64,000 nt of DNA from Rhodotorula mucilaginosa. Its lineage: Eukaryota; Basidiomycota; Microbotryomycetes; Sporidiobolales; Sporidiobolaceae. Below the pieces are notes generated by a model. It was not told the DNA's origin and made no database searches. It was given only the letters and a program-made list of their open reading frames with translations. The DNA is taken from positions 434,001 through 498,000 of the forward strand of contig CP137877.1 in NCBI GenBank assembly GCA_034406715.1, read 5' to 3'. Each line of letters begins with the position of its first letter. Position 1 is the first letter of the stretch. A program made the position numbers and the translations under genes. Of this stretch, positions 1 to 11,438 are shown piece after piece.

Positions 1-2740
1 GCAAGAAGAATAAACTCAGTCCTTGAAGCCCGAGTCTTCCTGCCTTCCAAGACTGATTCCGTGTGAAAAGGATTCGGGACGAACCGCTGCCAGACCCAAG
101 CGCCGCCACATCGAGCACCTTCAGCTTTTCGTCGTCGCCGACGTCGCCATCCTCTTTCGGTTCCGCGAGCGACTTGCCCTCGCGATCGGGATCCGGTACC
201 TGGGCCGACACGTTCTTGAGCAAGTCGGCGAGCGAAGGGGAAGCGGCGAGGTCGTAGACCGATCCAGCGACGCCTGGAGCGAGCACAACCAAGAAAAAAA
301 GTCATCAGCAACCGTGCGAGTCAAGTCAGGGCTGCTGACCTGCATAACTAGCCTGCGTAAGGCCGTAAGAGATTTTAACAGTGAGGTAAGACTTACTGAC
401 GTCGACGTTGAGGTACGCCACGACATGGCGCTGCAACCATTCCGAAAAGTCCTCGCCAAACTCGGTCGACCCGATCAAGCCAAACCTGCAAACATCCCCA
501 AGTCCCCATGAAAGTCAGCTTCAAACTGAAAAATGAAGAATCAGAAGAAAACGAAGAAAAAGACCCACTCTTCTGCATCCCAAGCCGCGAGCATAATAGT
601 CCGCAACGGTTTCCACCCCTTTTCGAGCAAAGCGCCGAAAGCGCGCACCGTCTCGTGCACCGAAGCGGTCCCACTGTTGGGATCGCCGGCGCCAAAGGTC
701 CACGCATCGTGGTGGTTGCCGAGGATGACAACTTCATCCGTCTGACCGGGGATGAGGGCGTACGTGTTCCTGCGTGCGAACGAAGGAGAGAGAGAGAGAC
801 ATTGTGAGTCATCAAGTCGGCCGGATTAAAGTGCCGCTGCCGGACTTCCCCAAAACAAGAGACACGAAGAAGAAGATGAACGCACCAGATCGGGGTCACT
901 TTCTCCTCGACGATGTTGGTCAGTTCGACCACTTCCTCCCCCGGTCCCGTCCAATACTCGACCCCTTTATTTCTCAACCCGCCCTCCTTCCACCCTTCCA
1001 CTTTCTTCCCCGCCCTCTGACCATCCTCCAACTTGATCCCCTTGCCATTCAAACTCTTCAACAAAGGGATCGCATCCTCGTACGAGAGCGGGATCGACGG
1101 GATCGAAGGGATGTTGATTTGCATCTCGTCGTCGCCATCGGGGGTCCCATCGCGCGGCAACCGCTTCGGCGCATTCGGCAACGAAGGGTTATAAGACGGT
1201 TGACCGGGCGTGAGCGGATCGCCCGGATAGAGAGAGAGGTACTGGACGCTACCGCGCTGGACGCTGCTGGGAGCTCGAGCCGGTCCGGCGGGATAGGCAG
1301 CATAGTCGGGTCCTTGGACGACGTCGCCGTCTTCGATCGGGTCGGTAAAGATCACGACGCCGACAGCTCCGGCTTCGGCGGCCGCTTTCACTTTGAGACC
1401 GCGGAAGGATCCGCCGTACTGGACGGCGACGACCTTGCCCTTGACATCGACGCCTGTGTACAGGCGCACGGGCGGGCGAGAGAGAGAGAGAGAGGAGTTA
1501 GCGCCGTTTCTTCGATCCTCACACCGAAAAGAAGCACCAACTCACCCTGCTCGGCAAGGTACTCGAAATCCTCTTTGGTCCCCCGACTAGCATAGACCAA
1601 CTGGCCCTTGACCGTCCCGTTCTTGCTAAACCCGTGCCAAATCCCGACCCCGTCGCCACTCGTCGGATCCTCCGGGAACACGTCCTCGCGGAGTTTTGCG
1701 CGCCAAGAAGGCTCATCCGCGCCAGGAGGGGTGAGTGACAATGCGGCCTTGACGGGGTAGTTTAGGAGAGAGTAATAGGTGTCGGTCCAGACGCGCGGTG
1801 TTCCGTCGCTACGCGGTCCGTGAGGTGGGCCCCGGTGGTGAGGAGGACCATGATGCGGTCCGCGATGCTCTCGCCCGTGACGGGAGGGCGGTCCACGGTG
1901 GTGTTCGTGCTCGATCCGGTCATTGTGACGACGGAATCGAGCTAGGCCGAGTCCGAGCCGGTCAGCGCAACGACGAGTGGTCCGACGGATCTTGTGCCAG
2001 ATCCTGCGCGACAGAGAGCGGTCGCCCCCGCGGTGGTGGTGGTGGTGGTGGTGGTGGTCGTGGTGCTTCTTCTTCTTGTGCGGGCAGCCTCCATGGCCGT
2101 GACCGGTCAGGGCGCGACGACTCTCTTTCGTTCCGGCATCGAACAAGTTGTGATGTTCCGGATCGGCACTGGCGCCGAGCGCTTGTTCCCACTGGGACTT
2201 GATCAAGAGAGCAATGTTGCGATCTTGATTCGTTCCTGCGACGTGAGCCTTCTCGGTGAATCTGCTCGGTCGCGCGGCGGGGCGGTTATGTCAGGAAGTC
2301 TAAGAATAGTTTCATCCGAGGGAGTGCAGTGCTCACGCTTTCGAGGCAGCTTTGGCGCTTTCGGGCGTAGGGACCGCGAGGAGAGTTTCCTTGAGTTGGG
2401 CGTAAGAGAGCGGACGCTGCTGCTGCTTGTGGCGATGTGTAGGCGACGAGAAGAGCGATTGGTCGATGTTGTTCAAGCCGGCGATACGGCGAGCGTAAGC
2501 TGCCTCGCCCGAGTACGCGTGCGAGTGCGGGTGCGAGTGTGGGTGCAGCTGGGGCAGGGTGATAGCTGGACTGTACTGCCAGTAGAGGGACGCGAGCGCG
2601 AGGAGAGCGAGCGAGATCTTGATGAGCCTGGAGGAGGTGGGGCGGGTTGGAGGTGAGTGCTGCGACGGAGTGGGCGCAGGCAAGAGCGGTTCGCCCTTGT
2701 CGCCGCCTCTCGCAAATCCGAGCTCCTTCTCGCTCGCCAT
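1..2740 (-). CDS. Glutamate carboxypeptidase II-like M28 peptidase, C-terminus beyond left edge
   Basis: Type II membrane zinc peptidase of the M28B / transferrin-receptor-like family (NAALADase; yeast Tre1/Tre2/Vps70 relatives). The start at 2740 gives a short cytosolic N-terminus, then one membrane segment (around [12 protein letters not shown]). After a GT-AG intron (about 2333-2245) comes [17 protein letters not shown], the typical family entry motif. Next are a PA domain ([19 protein letters not shown], with GVVIFTDP) and the M28 catalytic block near 610-740, where the reverse strand reads [20 protein letters not shown] (metal-binding His/Asp). Downstream exons give [16 protein letters not shown] and VAYLNVDV, then a segment ending near position 60. 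The dimerisation domain lies off the window. Odd: about 100 residues rich in His, Arg and Pro, including eight consecutive His, sit between [13 protein letters not shown] and [16 protein letters not shown], which are usually close together. Family call is secure; substrate is unknown. Confidence 0.9.
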
Positions 2741-2883
2741 CTGTGCGGGCAGACGAGGCGCGCGGAGAGAGAGAGAGAGAGGCGGCCGACTCGAACTCGG
2801 CCGAGAGAAGTCCGACGAGTCCGGACGACGACGCTTCCCTTGCAGTAGCGCCTATAGTCTCTCGATACAGGACGTGAGCTGGG

Positions 2884-4662
2884 ATGCCGCCCTCGCTGCT
2901 TGACTACCTCTGCAGTGCTCTGCAAAAGAACCTCGCGGGCAGTCACCCCCGACTCGCCTTGACCGTGCTCCGCTCCGACCCTCAACGGAGCCACGCCCTC
3001 TTCCCGCACGCCACGACTGCCAAGTCCACCACCAAAGTCTACCATGAAGACATCTTTGTCGTCCTCAGTCAGCCGGCCGACTCGATGGGAGGGAGCAGCG
3101 CCGCCGCCGTTCCCGTCCCCGTCGTCGCGATCGAAGCCGCGCTCTACACCGTCCCCGCAACCGGGACCGCCTTGCTCTACATCTCCAAGGTAGACACGAC
3201 TGGTCTCCTCTCCGGTCCAACATCGACGCAGCCCTCGCCCTCGCCGACCCGCCCGCTCGTCGCCGCCTTCCTGTCCTACTTTCTCTCACACCCGCCTCAC
3301 CACTGCTCCCGCGTCCGCATCCACGTCTTTGCCCGCGCCCAATCCCAGTATCTGTTCCCGGGCAGCGCAGACAACACGGCGAAAAAGTTGTTGGACGACA
3401 AGGCCTTGCTCCGGTGGTGGAAACGGACCCTCGAAAGGGCAGTCGTCGAGTCGACCATCTCCTCGGCACAGTCGATGACGACGACCAAGCTGTTTTACCT
3501 CATTCCGGGACTCGCCTACCTCGAATCTTTGCCCTACGTTCCAGCAAACGGGACCTTGGAATGGACCTACTCGCACCCGTACGCGACTCTCTCGTCCCCT
3601 CTCCATCCCGCCACCGACCCTCCCTCATCCCACCCCCTCGTAGACCACATCCCCGCCTTCCCCGACGACCCCAAATCTCGATTCCTCCACTCTCTCACGT
3701 CCAGCTCCGTCGCCCCCTCGGGCACCGAAGGCGACTATGACGACGTGTTCCTCTCGCTCGCGAGCAACTCGTTCACGACGGGGCAGACGCCCGCGCAAAA
3801 AGTCGCAGAGACGGAACGCGCGATCGAGAGAGAGCGGAGGAGATTGGTCGAGGGAGTTCCCGGGGGAGTGGACGAGTGGTGGGAACGGATGGCGTTCCGG
3901 CAAGAGTGCTGCGCGGGCCAACTCGTCGGCTTCTTTGTCGTCGCAGCCGGCGAACCCGCTGCTGCCGAGCCGCCTGCTTCCGCTACTTCAACATCGACCA
4001 CCTCTACCTCCCACCCCGCCGCCGCCATCACCTCTTCTCACGGAAAATCGGGCCCTCCCAAACGCCATCCGCTCTCCCTCCGCCCTTCGACCTACACCAA
4101 ACTCTGGTCCCAACTGCACAACTACGACTATGCGCTCCCGGCTCTTTCGAAACTCGTAGAAGCGGTCTCGAAATGGGAACAAGGGCTCGAGAGGGCTTTG
4201 AGAGCCGAAGAGGATCTCGACGACGGCACGGCGACACCGGGCGAGGAGGGCTTACAAGCGCCGGAGGAGGAGGACACGATAGGAGCAGCAGCAGAAACAG
4301 CAGCAGTGAACGGAGAGGAGAAAGGGGACGTGGCGCAGAGGGAGCAGGAGCAGGAGCACGGGACTCGCGACGAAGCGAAAGAACGCGAGTGGCGCAGGCG
4401 GTACGAGAAATTCGTCCGTCGCGAGATCAAGGTCGACAATCCGCACCTCGCTACGCCAGCGACGACGACGACGACTGTCACCAACGGGAACGAGAACGGC
4501 GACGGCAGTACGGCGGGGGAGCAAGGTACGACTCAGAAGCGCGCGGCGGACGACGAACAGCAGGCGCCGCCGAAAGTGAACGTGCTCGCGCCGCGGAAGA
4601 AGAAAAAACTCGCCGTCGCCGTCGCTGCCAACCCCGACTCAGTCGTCGCGCCACCACCGTAG
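2884..4662 (+). CDS. RTT109: Histone acetyltransferase Rtt109 (H3K56 acetyltransferase)
   Basis: Intronless 592-residue protein of the fungus-specific Rtt109/KAT11 family. With histone chaperones (Vps75, Asf1) this enzyme acetylates newly made histone H3, chiefly Lys56, during replication and repair. Family motifs in order: YISKVDTTG (Asp104), FARAQSQYLFPGS (about 149-161), LLRWWKRTLE (about 175-184), FYLIPGLAYLESLPYVP (about 204-220), WTYSHPY, and IPAFPDDPKSRFL, whose Asp261-Asp262 pair matches the acidic pair near the active site. The MAFRQECCAGQLVGFF block (about 336-351) closes the catalytic core. A long acidic, Glu-rich stretch and a basic RKKKKLAVAVA tail follow; the tail resembles the basic C-terminus of known Rtt109 and may be a nuclear signal. 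It is longer than the roughly 436-residue yeast protein because of low-complexity inserts. The start lies 143 nt from the divergent M28 peptidase gene. Confidence 0.93.
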   Translation: MPPSLLDYLCSALQKNLAGSHPRLALTVLRSDPQRSHALFPHATTAKSTTKVYHEDIFVVLSQPADSMGGSSAAAVPVPVVAIEAALYTVPATGTALLYISKVDTTGLLSGPTSTQPSPSPTRPLVAAFLSYFLSHPPHHCSRVRIHVFARAQSQYLFPGSADNTAKKLLDDKALLRWWKRTLERAVVESTISSAQSMTTTKLFYLIPGLAYLESLPYVPANGTLEWTYSHPYATLSSPLHPATDPPSSHPLVDHIPAFPDDPKSRFLHSLTSSSVAPSGTEGDYDDVFLSLASNSFTTGQTPAQKVAETERAIERERRRLVEGVPGGVDEWWERMAFRQECCAGQLVGFFVVAAGEPAAAEPPASATSTSTTSTSHPAAAITSSHGKSGPPKRHPLSLRPSTYTKLWSQLHNYDYALPALSKLVEAVSKWEQGLERALRAEEDLDDGTATPGEEGLQAPEEEDTIGAAAETAAVNGEEKGDVAQREQEQEHGTRDEAKEREWRRRYEKFVRREIKVDNPHLATPATTTTTVTNGNENGDGSTAGEQGTTQKRAADDEQQAPPKVNVLAPRKKKKLAVAVAANPDSVVAPPP

Positions 4663-4932
4663 GAGTCCATCCCTCCTCTGTCATGCCATGACGATTCATG
4701 ATCGGAAAGAAAAGAGCCCATTGAGGGGCAATGAATTTTTGAGAAGAACGACACACCCCGTGTTGCATTGTCTTGCTACCCAGAGAAAAGAAGAGAGAGA
4801 GAGGTGCCAAGAATGATAGGGGAGGAGGCATATTGCGAGAAACCAGAAATGTGAACCCTCGGAGAAAAAAAGAGTGAACCGGGAACGAACGGTACTGCTG
4901 ACTAGAACGGAAGGAGGAAGGCTGGAGGAGGG

Positions 4933-7900
4933 TTACGGATAGATCTTCTGTACGTAGGTTGCCGGGCGTTGTCAGCACATCTCGTAAGCGGTCATTCGCA
5001 GCTCGAAGGTGTGCATAGGAACGAAGGCCAGCACAACGATTACGCACGTCAATCTCGGCCTTGAAGTGGTTCAAGATCGTTTTCCGCTGCAGTTTCTGGG
5101 CCGCGGTGAGGAACCCGTTCTGCGGAGTCCACTCGACGTCGGACAGGATGACCGTTTGGAGGGACTGCATACATCCCCATCGCGTATGGGCACGGGAGGC
5201 CGCCGCAGAAATCCTCAGTCAGCTCAGCAAGCTCAACGCAAGAAAACTACAAAAGCACACCATGACAAACGAAAAACTCACCTCGAGCGGTTTCAGTTTG
5301 GCCTGCTTGCCGGTCGCGTTCAGTTCGGCGAGGACCCGTTTCCGGACCTTGTCGTTCTGGCACACTTCGGTCGCCCAGTCGAGGTCGTCGACGTTCTTGT
5401 GGCCTGGGCCGAGCAACTCTGGCTCGGCTGCGAGGAGCTGACGCAAGTTGTGCTCGTGCGGGACAATGATCTGAGCCAGATGTGCGCGTCAGGTTCCTGT
5501 TCCAATATGCAGTCGAAGTGCCAACTGCGGGTGGGTGAATTGCGAGGACAGGCGGCACCCGACTCACCGCCATCGGTCTGGACGCGTTCGAGTCGGCGTG
5601 AACCGCAATGTTCAGCACGAGATTGCAGGACTTGTAGATGGACCTGCACATGTAATAGTAGAAAGCGAGCGTGTTAGTAAAAACTCGCGAAGCAAGAAAG
5701 GAAAAAAGAAGAAAAGAAAAGAAAACGACGTGGACGCACTCCAATCGCTCGAGCGCAATGTATTCGCCGCCCTGGAGCTTGATCAAGTTCTTCTTGCGGT
5801 CAATGATCGAGAGCGTGCCATCCTGCCCAGCGGAGTCACACAAGCATCGCGTCGTCAGTCTTCACCGCCCTCCCTCGGTCAAGGTAAGCGAAAGCCCGGT
5901 ACCTCGTTCCATTGTCCAATATCGCCGGTCAGGAACCTGTTCCAATAAAGATGATATGATTCGGTGGTTCAGTACGGCAAGGGCGCAGGTCCGACCTGGT
6001 GGCCGATTCAGGATGTAGGTGAAACTCCACGCACCAGCCATCGTCGGTGAGTGCCTCCTTCGTCAGGTCCTCGCGCTTGTCTAGGGGGTCGCGTGCAGCG
6101 AGGGTCAGTCTCGTCTCGTCTCGTCTCGTCTCGCCGCCAAACTGAACAAGGCCCGTTGACGCCCCGACTCGACTCGACTTGACTCACAATACCCCTTGAA
6201 CACGTTCGGACCCCTCAAGCACACCTCGCCCTGCGGCCGTCCTTTCGCATGCTCGCCCGACCCGTCCGCCTTGTAACCCGCCTCGTCAAAGTCGCGCAGC
6301 TGGATCTCGTTGCACAAATTCGGGACGCCGACGACGCCGATCTGGACGATCTGAGGGGGCAGGATGCACGAGAGGCTGTTTTGCGTTCATTCGCGTGTAC
6401 CGGGTATGTGAGCCTGTCGTTTCCGGTGCAAAGCGGTTTCAGGCAGGCATGTGGAAAGGGTATCGCAACGCACGCGGTAGTTTCGGTGAGGCCGTATCCC
6501 TGGATGAAGTACGGCGTAAGGGTATACGAGAGGAACTCTTGCGTCGCCTGCGACACGCCAGCTCCTGTTCTCACGAAGCAAGACACGTCATCAGCAGCAT
6601 GGTCAGCGCCTCTAGCATTCCCGCAAAAAGACCACACACTCGAGAGCAGAAGAAGGAACGCGAGAGCTCACCTCCATTGATGGCATATTTCAGTTTCCCG
6701 CCCGTCGCCTGCTTGACCGCCTTGAACACAACCGTATCCAACACGCCCCCGACGAGGGTATTCACAATCGGGATCGACTTTGTCCACCGTTTGAGGCCGA
6801 GCGCGCCGTGGAAGAGCGAGGCGCGGTACGCCGGACCCGAGGAGACTTTTTGCAGGATGCCCTTGCGGATCTGTGTGCACGGACGAACGGACGGGCGAGT
6901 GAGTATTGTTGCTGGCACAGAGAGGATCGTGAATCATTAGTGAAAGAGAAAGAAAGTCGCGACTGACCAGTTCCCAGACAGTCGGGACTCTGTGGCGGGG
7001 AAATTTGAGGCGAACACGAGACGAAACAGTCAGCATGCGAGGACCGTCCGCCGGATCTTTGAAGAACCAAAATGTGTAGATAGTCGCCGACTCACCCCGT
7101 CATGATGGTCGGTCCGAACGCGCGCATGTCACCGACACAGTTGCGCATCGACGTGTCCGTCAAAGTCTTGACCGTTCCATAGCCCATCGGGACCTGCTCC
7201 ACACTCCGCACCAAAGACTCAGCAATCCGCTTCTCCTCACATGCCATCTCACTTCGATGGGGTAAAAAAAAAGGGGGAAGAAAGGGGAGCGGGGTTTTGA
7301 CGTACGCCGGCGTAGAGGACCGTGAACTCGAGGGCCAATTCAAAGATGTGTGACTTTTCGGCGTGATTGAATTCCCACGCCAGGCCAGGCCAGGAGGATC
7401 AGCATACGAGAGACGGCGGAGAGAAGAGAGAACCCCCAAGGGAGGAAGACTCACGAGGGGGAGGTAGCAGATTGCTCGAGCGTCGGGCGTAATGAGGTGG
7501 GACACGAGCTTGATGGTTCCTCCGACTTTCGTCAAGAGCGGTAGATCGGCGTCACGAGCGTCAGTCGGGGGACCGCCACAAAGAAGACAGTTCTCCCAGG
7601 AGCGACTCACCGATGGCGACCACCTGACCGTGAGTGATCTCGACCCCCTTGGGCGCTCCCGTACTCCCACTCGTATACATAATACAAGCGACATCGTCCG
7701 GTTCGGGTCTCTTGACCACCTCATGCTTCTTGTCCTTGCCGAGTTGGACAAACTCGTCCCAGTGCAAGACCCTGACGCCGGCTTGCTGGAGTTTCTCGAT
7801 CGCGTCGGCGGGTTTGATGTCGCTCGAGGGACCGTCGTAGATGACGGTTTTGACGGTCGGGGTGCGGGTGATGACGGCTGCGAGGGTTCCGAGGAGGTTG

Positions 7901-8615
7901 CTGTTGGTGAACATGCCGCAGACGCCCGGTTCGTTCAACGAGTGTTCGAGCTGCGAGGGGCGGAGCCCGTGAGCACGCAGGTTTCCGCTAGTCACACGGT
8001 TAGGGAAGCAAGGAAGGGGGGACGCACGCCGTCTTCTCCGAGGCTGTCGTACGCGGTGGCAAAGGTGATGCCCTGTTTCGCGCACGCGTTGGCCATGGCG
8101 AACCAGTGCATGCTGGTCTGAGCATAGATGTTGAAGACGGTGTCTCTCGAGTGACCGGTCTCTACGAGGGCGCTCGCGAGGTCGGTCACGAGTTGGCCCA
8201 ACTCGGCATACGAGAGGTAGCGGTAGTCGGTCAGTTCGTAGTAGGTCCACTCCTTCTTCTCGGTCGTCTCTTGTCCGTCGATGACTTTTTTGACGTCCTT
8301 GTACTCCTTGTGGATGTTGATCGTGTCCCTCCATCCGACGGCGGGCGCGTCGGGTCGGACCTTGACCGAGTGGTCGAGCATGTCGGGGATGACGCGGATC
8401 CCCGGGCCAGGCGAGTCGACGAGTGCGTCCGTGGCCATGTAGTACCTGCGAGGACGCCCCTGACCGGGCGGGAGCTGCTCATCTCCGATCTGTGTGCCCG
8501 TGATTGTCAGCTGTGTCGGAGGGCCGAAAGTGGGGAGGAGACGCAGAGTCGCGACTCGACGAGAGGGACGGTGAGTCTAGCGAGGACTGACCTCGACTGT
8601 CTGCATCTGCGCCAT
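4933..8615 (-). CDS. Long-chain fatty acyl-CoA synthetase (Faa1/Faa4 type)
   Basis: Activates long-chain fatty acids to acyl-CoA using ATP and CoA. The start at 8615 gives a short first exon (MAQMQTVE); after an intron the protein continues IGDEQLPPGQGRPRRYYMATDA, matching the N-terminal PRR block of fungal Faa proteins. Motifs in order: YRYLSYAELGQLVTDLASAL, AMP-binding YTSGSTGAPKGVEITHG (near 7620-7690), GYGLTETTACVAIP (near 6480), EVCLRGPNVFKGY (near 6210), and SIIDRKKNLIKLQGGEYIALE (near 5750-5820), the long-chain-specific hinge. Near the end FLTAAQKLQRKTILNHF is joined by a last intron to a tiny terminal exon giving DKIYP and stop at 4933. The gene is cut into many exons, unlike its intronless neighbour RTT109. 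No peroxisomal PTS1 is visible at the C-terminus, so an ER/lipid-droplet or cytosolic role is more likely than a peroxisomal one (inference). Confidence 0.92.
6108..6132. repeat. Pentanucleotide microsatellite (GTCTC)5
   Basis: Five perfect tandem GTCTC units inside an intron of the acyl-CoA synthetase gene, followed by degenerate GACTC/GACTT units near 6168-6184. Being intronic, it does not alter the protein; it is a likely length polymorphism. Confidence 0.85.
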
Positions 8616-8739
8616 GTCGGGGCTCGACTGCCTTTGCGTGCGGAGGGAAGAGGGAGACAAGCGCCCGGTCTCTTTGTCAAAGCGAACCGGCGCAGACTTG
8701 GCTCCTCTCACCCACTCTGCACAGGGTTACAAGTAGAGT

Positions 8740-9270
8740 ATGCAACAGGGCACTCCAACTGCAGCGACCCCCGTCCCGCAACCGTCCCTCGCCCCGCCTC
8801 CTCCGCCGTCGTCGTCCAGTGGCACCCGCGTCGTCGACTTGAACCCGACCGCAGACGCAGCCAACGCACTCGCCCAGGCGATCGCACTCGTAGACAAAGT
8901 AGAACGCGACTTGCTCGCACTCCTCGACCGCTGCCAAGCCGCGTACACCGATGCCGACGTCGCTCCCGCTCCAGGTGAGTGTCCTACTCCTCCGCCCGAC
9001 AAGAGCTCCAGCTCTCAACTAATCCCCCAACGCACGCGTAGACTCGACCACGCTCCTCAATTCCCTCTCCAGCTTGATCTCGCTCCTCTCCCGCTCCGCC
9101 CTCGGCGGATTCGCACCACCCCCTTCCCCCGCCGCCGCCGCCGCCGCGTCGACCACACTCTCGCAAGCCCAGCTCGATCAAGCGAGCGAGAGGTCCCAAA
9201 CCCTGTTCAAGCAATTGCAGGCCGTCAGAGAACGCGCAGAAATTGTTCGAGCCGGGTTGGCAAGGTCATG
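8740..9270 (+). CDS. Small Pro/Ala-rich coiled-coil protein, unknown
   Basis: Two-exon gene. Exon 1 starts at 8740 and runs to a GTGAGT donor near 8973; exon 2 starts after a CGTAG acceptor near 9042 and ends in TGA at 9268-9270, giving about 154 residues. The N-terminus is low-complexity Pro/Ser. It is followed by a probable helix (LAQAIALVDKVERDLLALLD), a Leu/Ser-rich second helix (TTLLNSLSSLISLLSRS) and a C-terminal helix with heptad spacing (ASERSQTLFKQLQAVRERAE). Size and all-helical layout resemble small subunits of large assemblies, such as Mediator head subunits or BLOC-1-type proteins, but no motif fixes this. It is divergent from the acyl-CoA synthetase, with 124 nt between the two starts, so the promoters must overlap. 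Confidence 0.55.
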
Positions 9271-10235
9271 AGGGTCGAAAGAAAAACCGGAGGAACGGCG
9301 AAACTTCGCCACCGGCTCGGGTAATGAGCCGTCGTGCAAGCCAGCCACGACACTAGGTCGTCGAGCAAAACAAAGGGACCCGGACATTTCTCGAGCGGCT
9401 CCGAAGTAGCCCCAACCACCAGCACCATCACCACCACAAGTGAACACCTAGCGAGTCTGCGTCGGCGCCGATCAGCCTCCCTCCCCGCCTGCCATCACAC
9501 TCCTCCCGCCCGGTCGAACAGTTCGAGCGCAGAATAATTTCCGGAGAGCGGCGCGATTCGTCCATGTCGGGTACGTTCTCTGAAAGGTGCGCCCGCGGCG
9601 AGGGACAGAGTCGGCGTCTTGTCTTCTTTTTCTTCTTGTCGTTTTCCGGTTGTTTGTCTCTGTGCTGATCTAGCTTGCATGAATGGTTACAGATTCGGCT
9701 GTTCCGATAAACGAAAAGAACATGACCACCGTTGATGCGTGATGGGCGGCGACGCCGGCCGGTAACGTGGGACAAGCGGATGAAAGCAGGTTTCTTCGCG
9801 GATCTTGGGGGAGAAACCGTACAGTAGGCTCACCTGAAAATTCGGGGACGATGGCGTGCCAATAGAACAGACCTCCTCGCCATCGAATCAAGGCTTTTGT
9901 GCACAGTCTCGTAGATTTAGACGAGCAGGAATACCGTCCTCCTCCTGAAGAGTCGACAGAGAACCATACCTACGGAAATAGCTTAAGCGATACGGGTGGG
10001 GGAGGAGTTCCACATCGAGCGCGATGAGCCCGTTGCCACTTTTCTTTCATCAACGACTCGTAGCGATTACTACAACAACAACAACAGCCTAGAACAACCC
10101 TCTCCTCCTCTAAAACCAAATCTCCAGAATGACCCACGGACCAGAACGACCGACCGTCCGTCCCACTCTGAACTCGATACGAAAAGAACAATAGACCGCC
10201 GCCGCCGCCCTTTGACGCGGTAGCCCATCCCGCGG
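9271..10235. other. Intergenic stretch, no supported gene
   Basis: About 965 nt between the small helical gene and the 3' end of POP5. Open frames here are short, mostly lack ATG starts and show no recognisable motif. One reverse-strand stretch (about 9885-9837) starts with ATG, reads MARRSVLLARHRPRIF (presequence-like) and ends at a GTGAGC donor, but no convincing downstream exon was found. It probably holds UTRs and perhaps a non-coding transcript. Confidence 0.5.
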
Positions 10236-11110
10236 TTACGCCTCCATCGCCCGAATCCTCGCCTCACTCTCGCCTAGCAATCGCCGCACCTCCTCCTCGT
10301 CCTCGTCCTCGTCCTCGTCTGCCTTTGTGTTTGCTTCTGCCGTTGGCGCCGCAAGCTGGGATGGGAACGAAGAAGAAGAAGACGACGCGGTCTGCTGCAA
10401 TTGACGTTTCCGTCGTCGTTGTCGGGAGGAGGCAGCGGCGGCGGCGAGGAGGAGGATCTGGGTCCGGTCGTGCGCGATCGCTGAATGTTGCGTCTTGCGG
10501 ATTGTGCCTTAGAGAGGCGCGGCGGGTGACGTATAAGGGAGGAAAGAGAGAGAGGGTTGCAGAGTTGGGTTTTTGTTAGCGAGAGAAACGGGCGGGCAGT
10601 AACCGAGAAAAAAAGCGAGGGGGAGTCAGTTCCTGCGCTTTGTACTGGATGAACCTTCGATTCAAGAGCTTACCGCTGACGTGAACCACTCGGGCGATGC
10701 ACTCGTGCCCTCCGACTTTGCGGAGCAGAGTGAGGGCGGCCCAGAGGGTTCGGTAGTGCTCCCTCGCGACGCGGATAATGACGGTCGACGTTGTCGGAGA
10801 GAGATACTTGACTAAGAGCCGGAGCAGGCGCGTCAAGACCCACCAGAAAACTGCTAGAGAGAGAGATGAGAGGGGACGTACTGCTGAAAGTGCCACCGAC
10901 TTCGCCTGCTCCGATGTCACCAAAGTTGACGCTCAAGCTGTCCCTCAATAGTCCGATCAAGCCCGATTCTGTCAAGCTGGCTTGCGGCGACTTGGTGTCG
11001 GAATCGGCGAGAGCAGGTTGGCTCGTCGATGAGGACGGGTGAGACGGCAGTTGGAGCTGGTCTGGGAAGACGAGGTGGACGAGCAAGTAGCGGTGCTTGA
11101 ACCGGACCAT
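10236..11110 (-). CDS. POP5: Ribonuclease P/MRP protein subunit Pop5
   Basis: Shared protein subunit of nuclear RNase P (tRNA 5' processing) and RNase MRP (rRNA processing). Three exons fit the frame exactly: 11110-10882, 10811-10674 and 10507-10236 (639 nt, 212 residues). Diagnostic segments are MVRFKHRYLLVHLVFPD at the N-terminus, LRDSLSVNFGDIGAGEVGGTFS, then across intron 1 IKYLSPTTSTVIIRVAREH, and RVVHVSG joined across intron 2 to TIRKTQHSAI. This is the standard Pop5/Rpp14 fold order. The tail is longer than in most homologs: a basic RQRRRKRQ stretch, a Ser/Ala-rich linker and a strongly acidic run of alternating Asp/Glu before a final helix. The basic-acidic tail could be an RNA- or partner-binding extension (inference). 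Confidence 0.92.
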
Positions 11111-11438
11111 TCTAGACTTGGCTTGGCGTCGAGTTTGTAACTATGGCTGCAAGTCAGGAGGGCGACTTCAACGATGAGGGATCCTCAGCTTTCGACTCTT
11201 CACACGCCCTTCCTTTGCATCTTTCTAGGAAGCAGATCCTCTGCATTCTCTCCAGTCCAGTCTCTCACGTAAGTCTGCGGCTGGCCCGCTGGCTGTTAGT
11301 CACAGACGCCACTCCTCTTGCGTCCTCTTGTCCGATGATGAGAAAACATCTCGCCGTCATCGCATTGCCTTACAACCATCGGAGACTAAATTGGACCTTG
11401 CCCTGTAGCTCGCAGCGACTCTCTGACTACTGCACACT

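Noticed and set aside
9428-9775. Reverse-strand open frame of 115 codons with Lys/Arg runs
   Set aside because: No recognisable domain and no matching splice signals; treated as intergenic.
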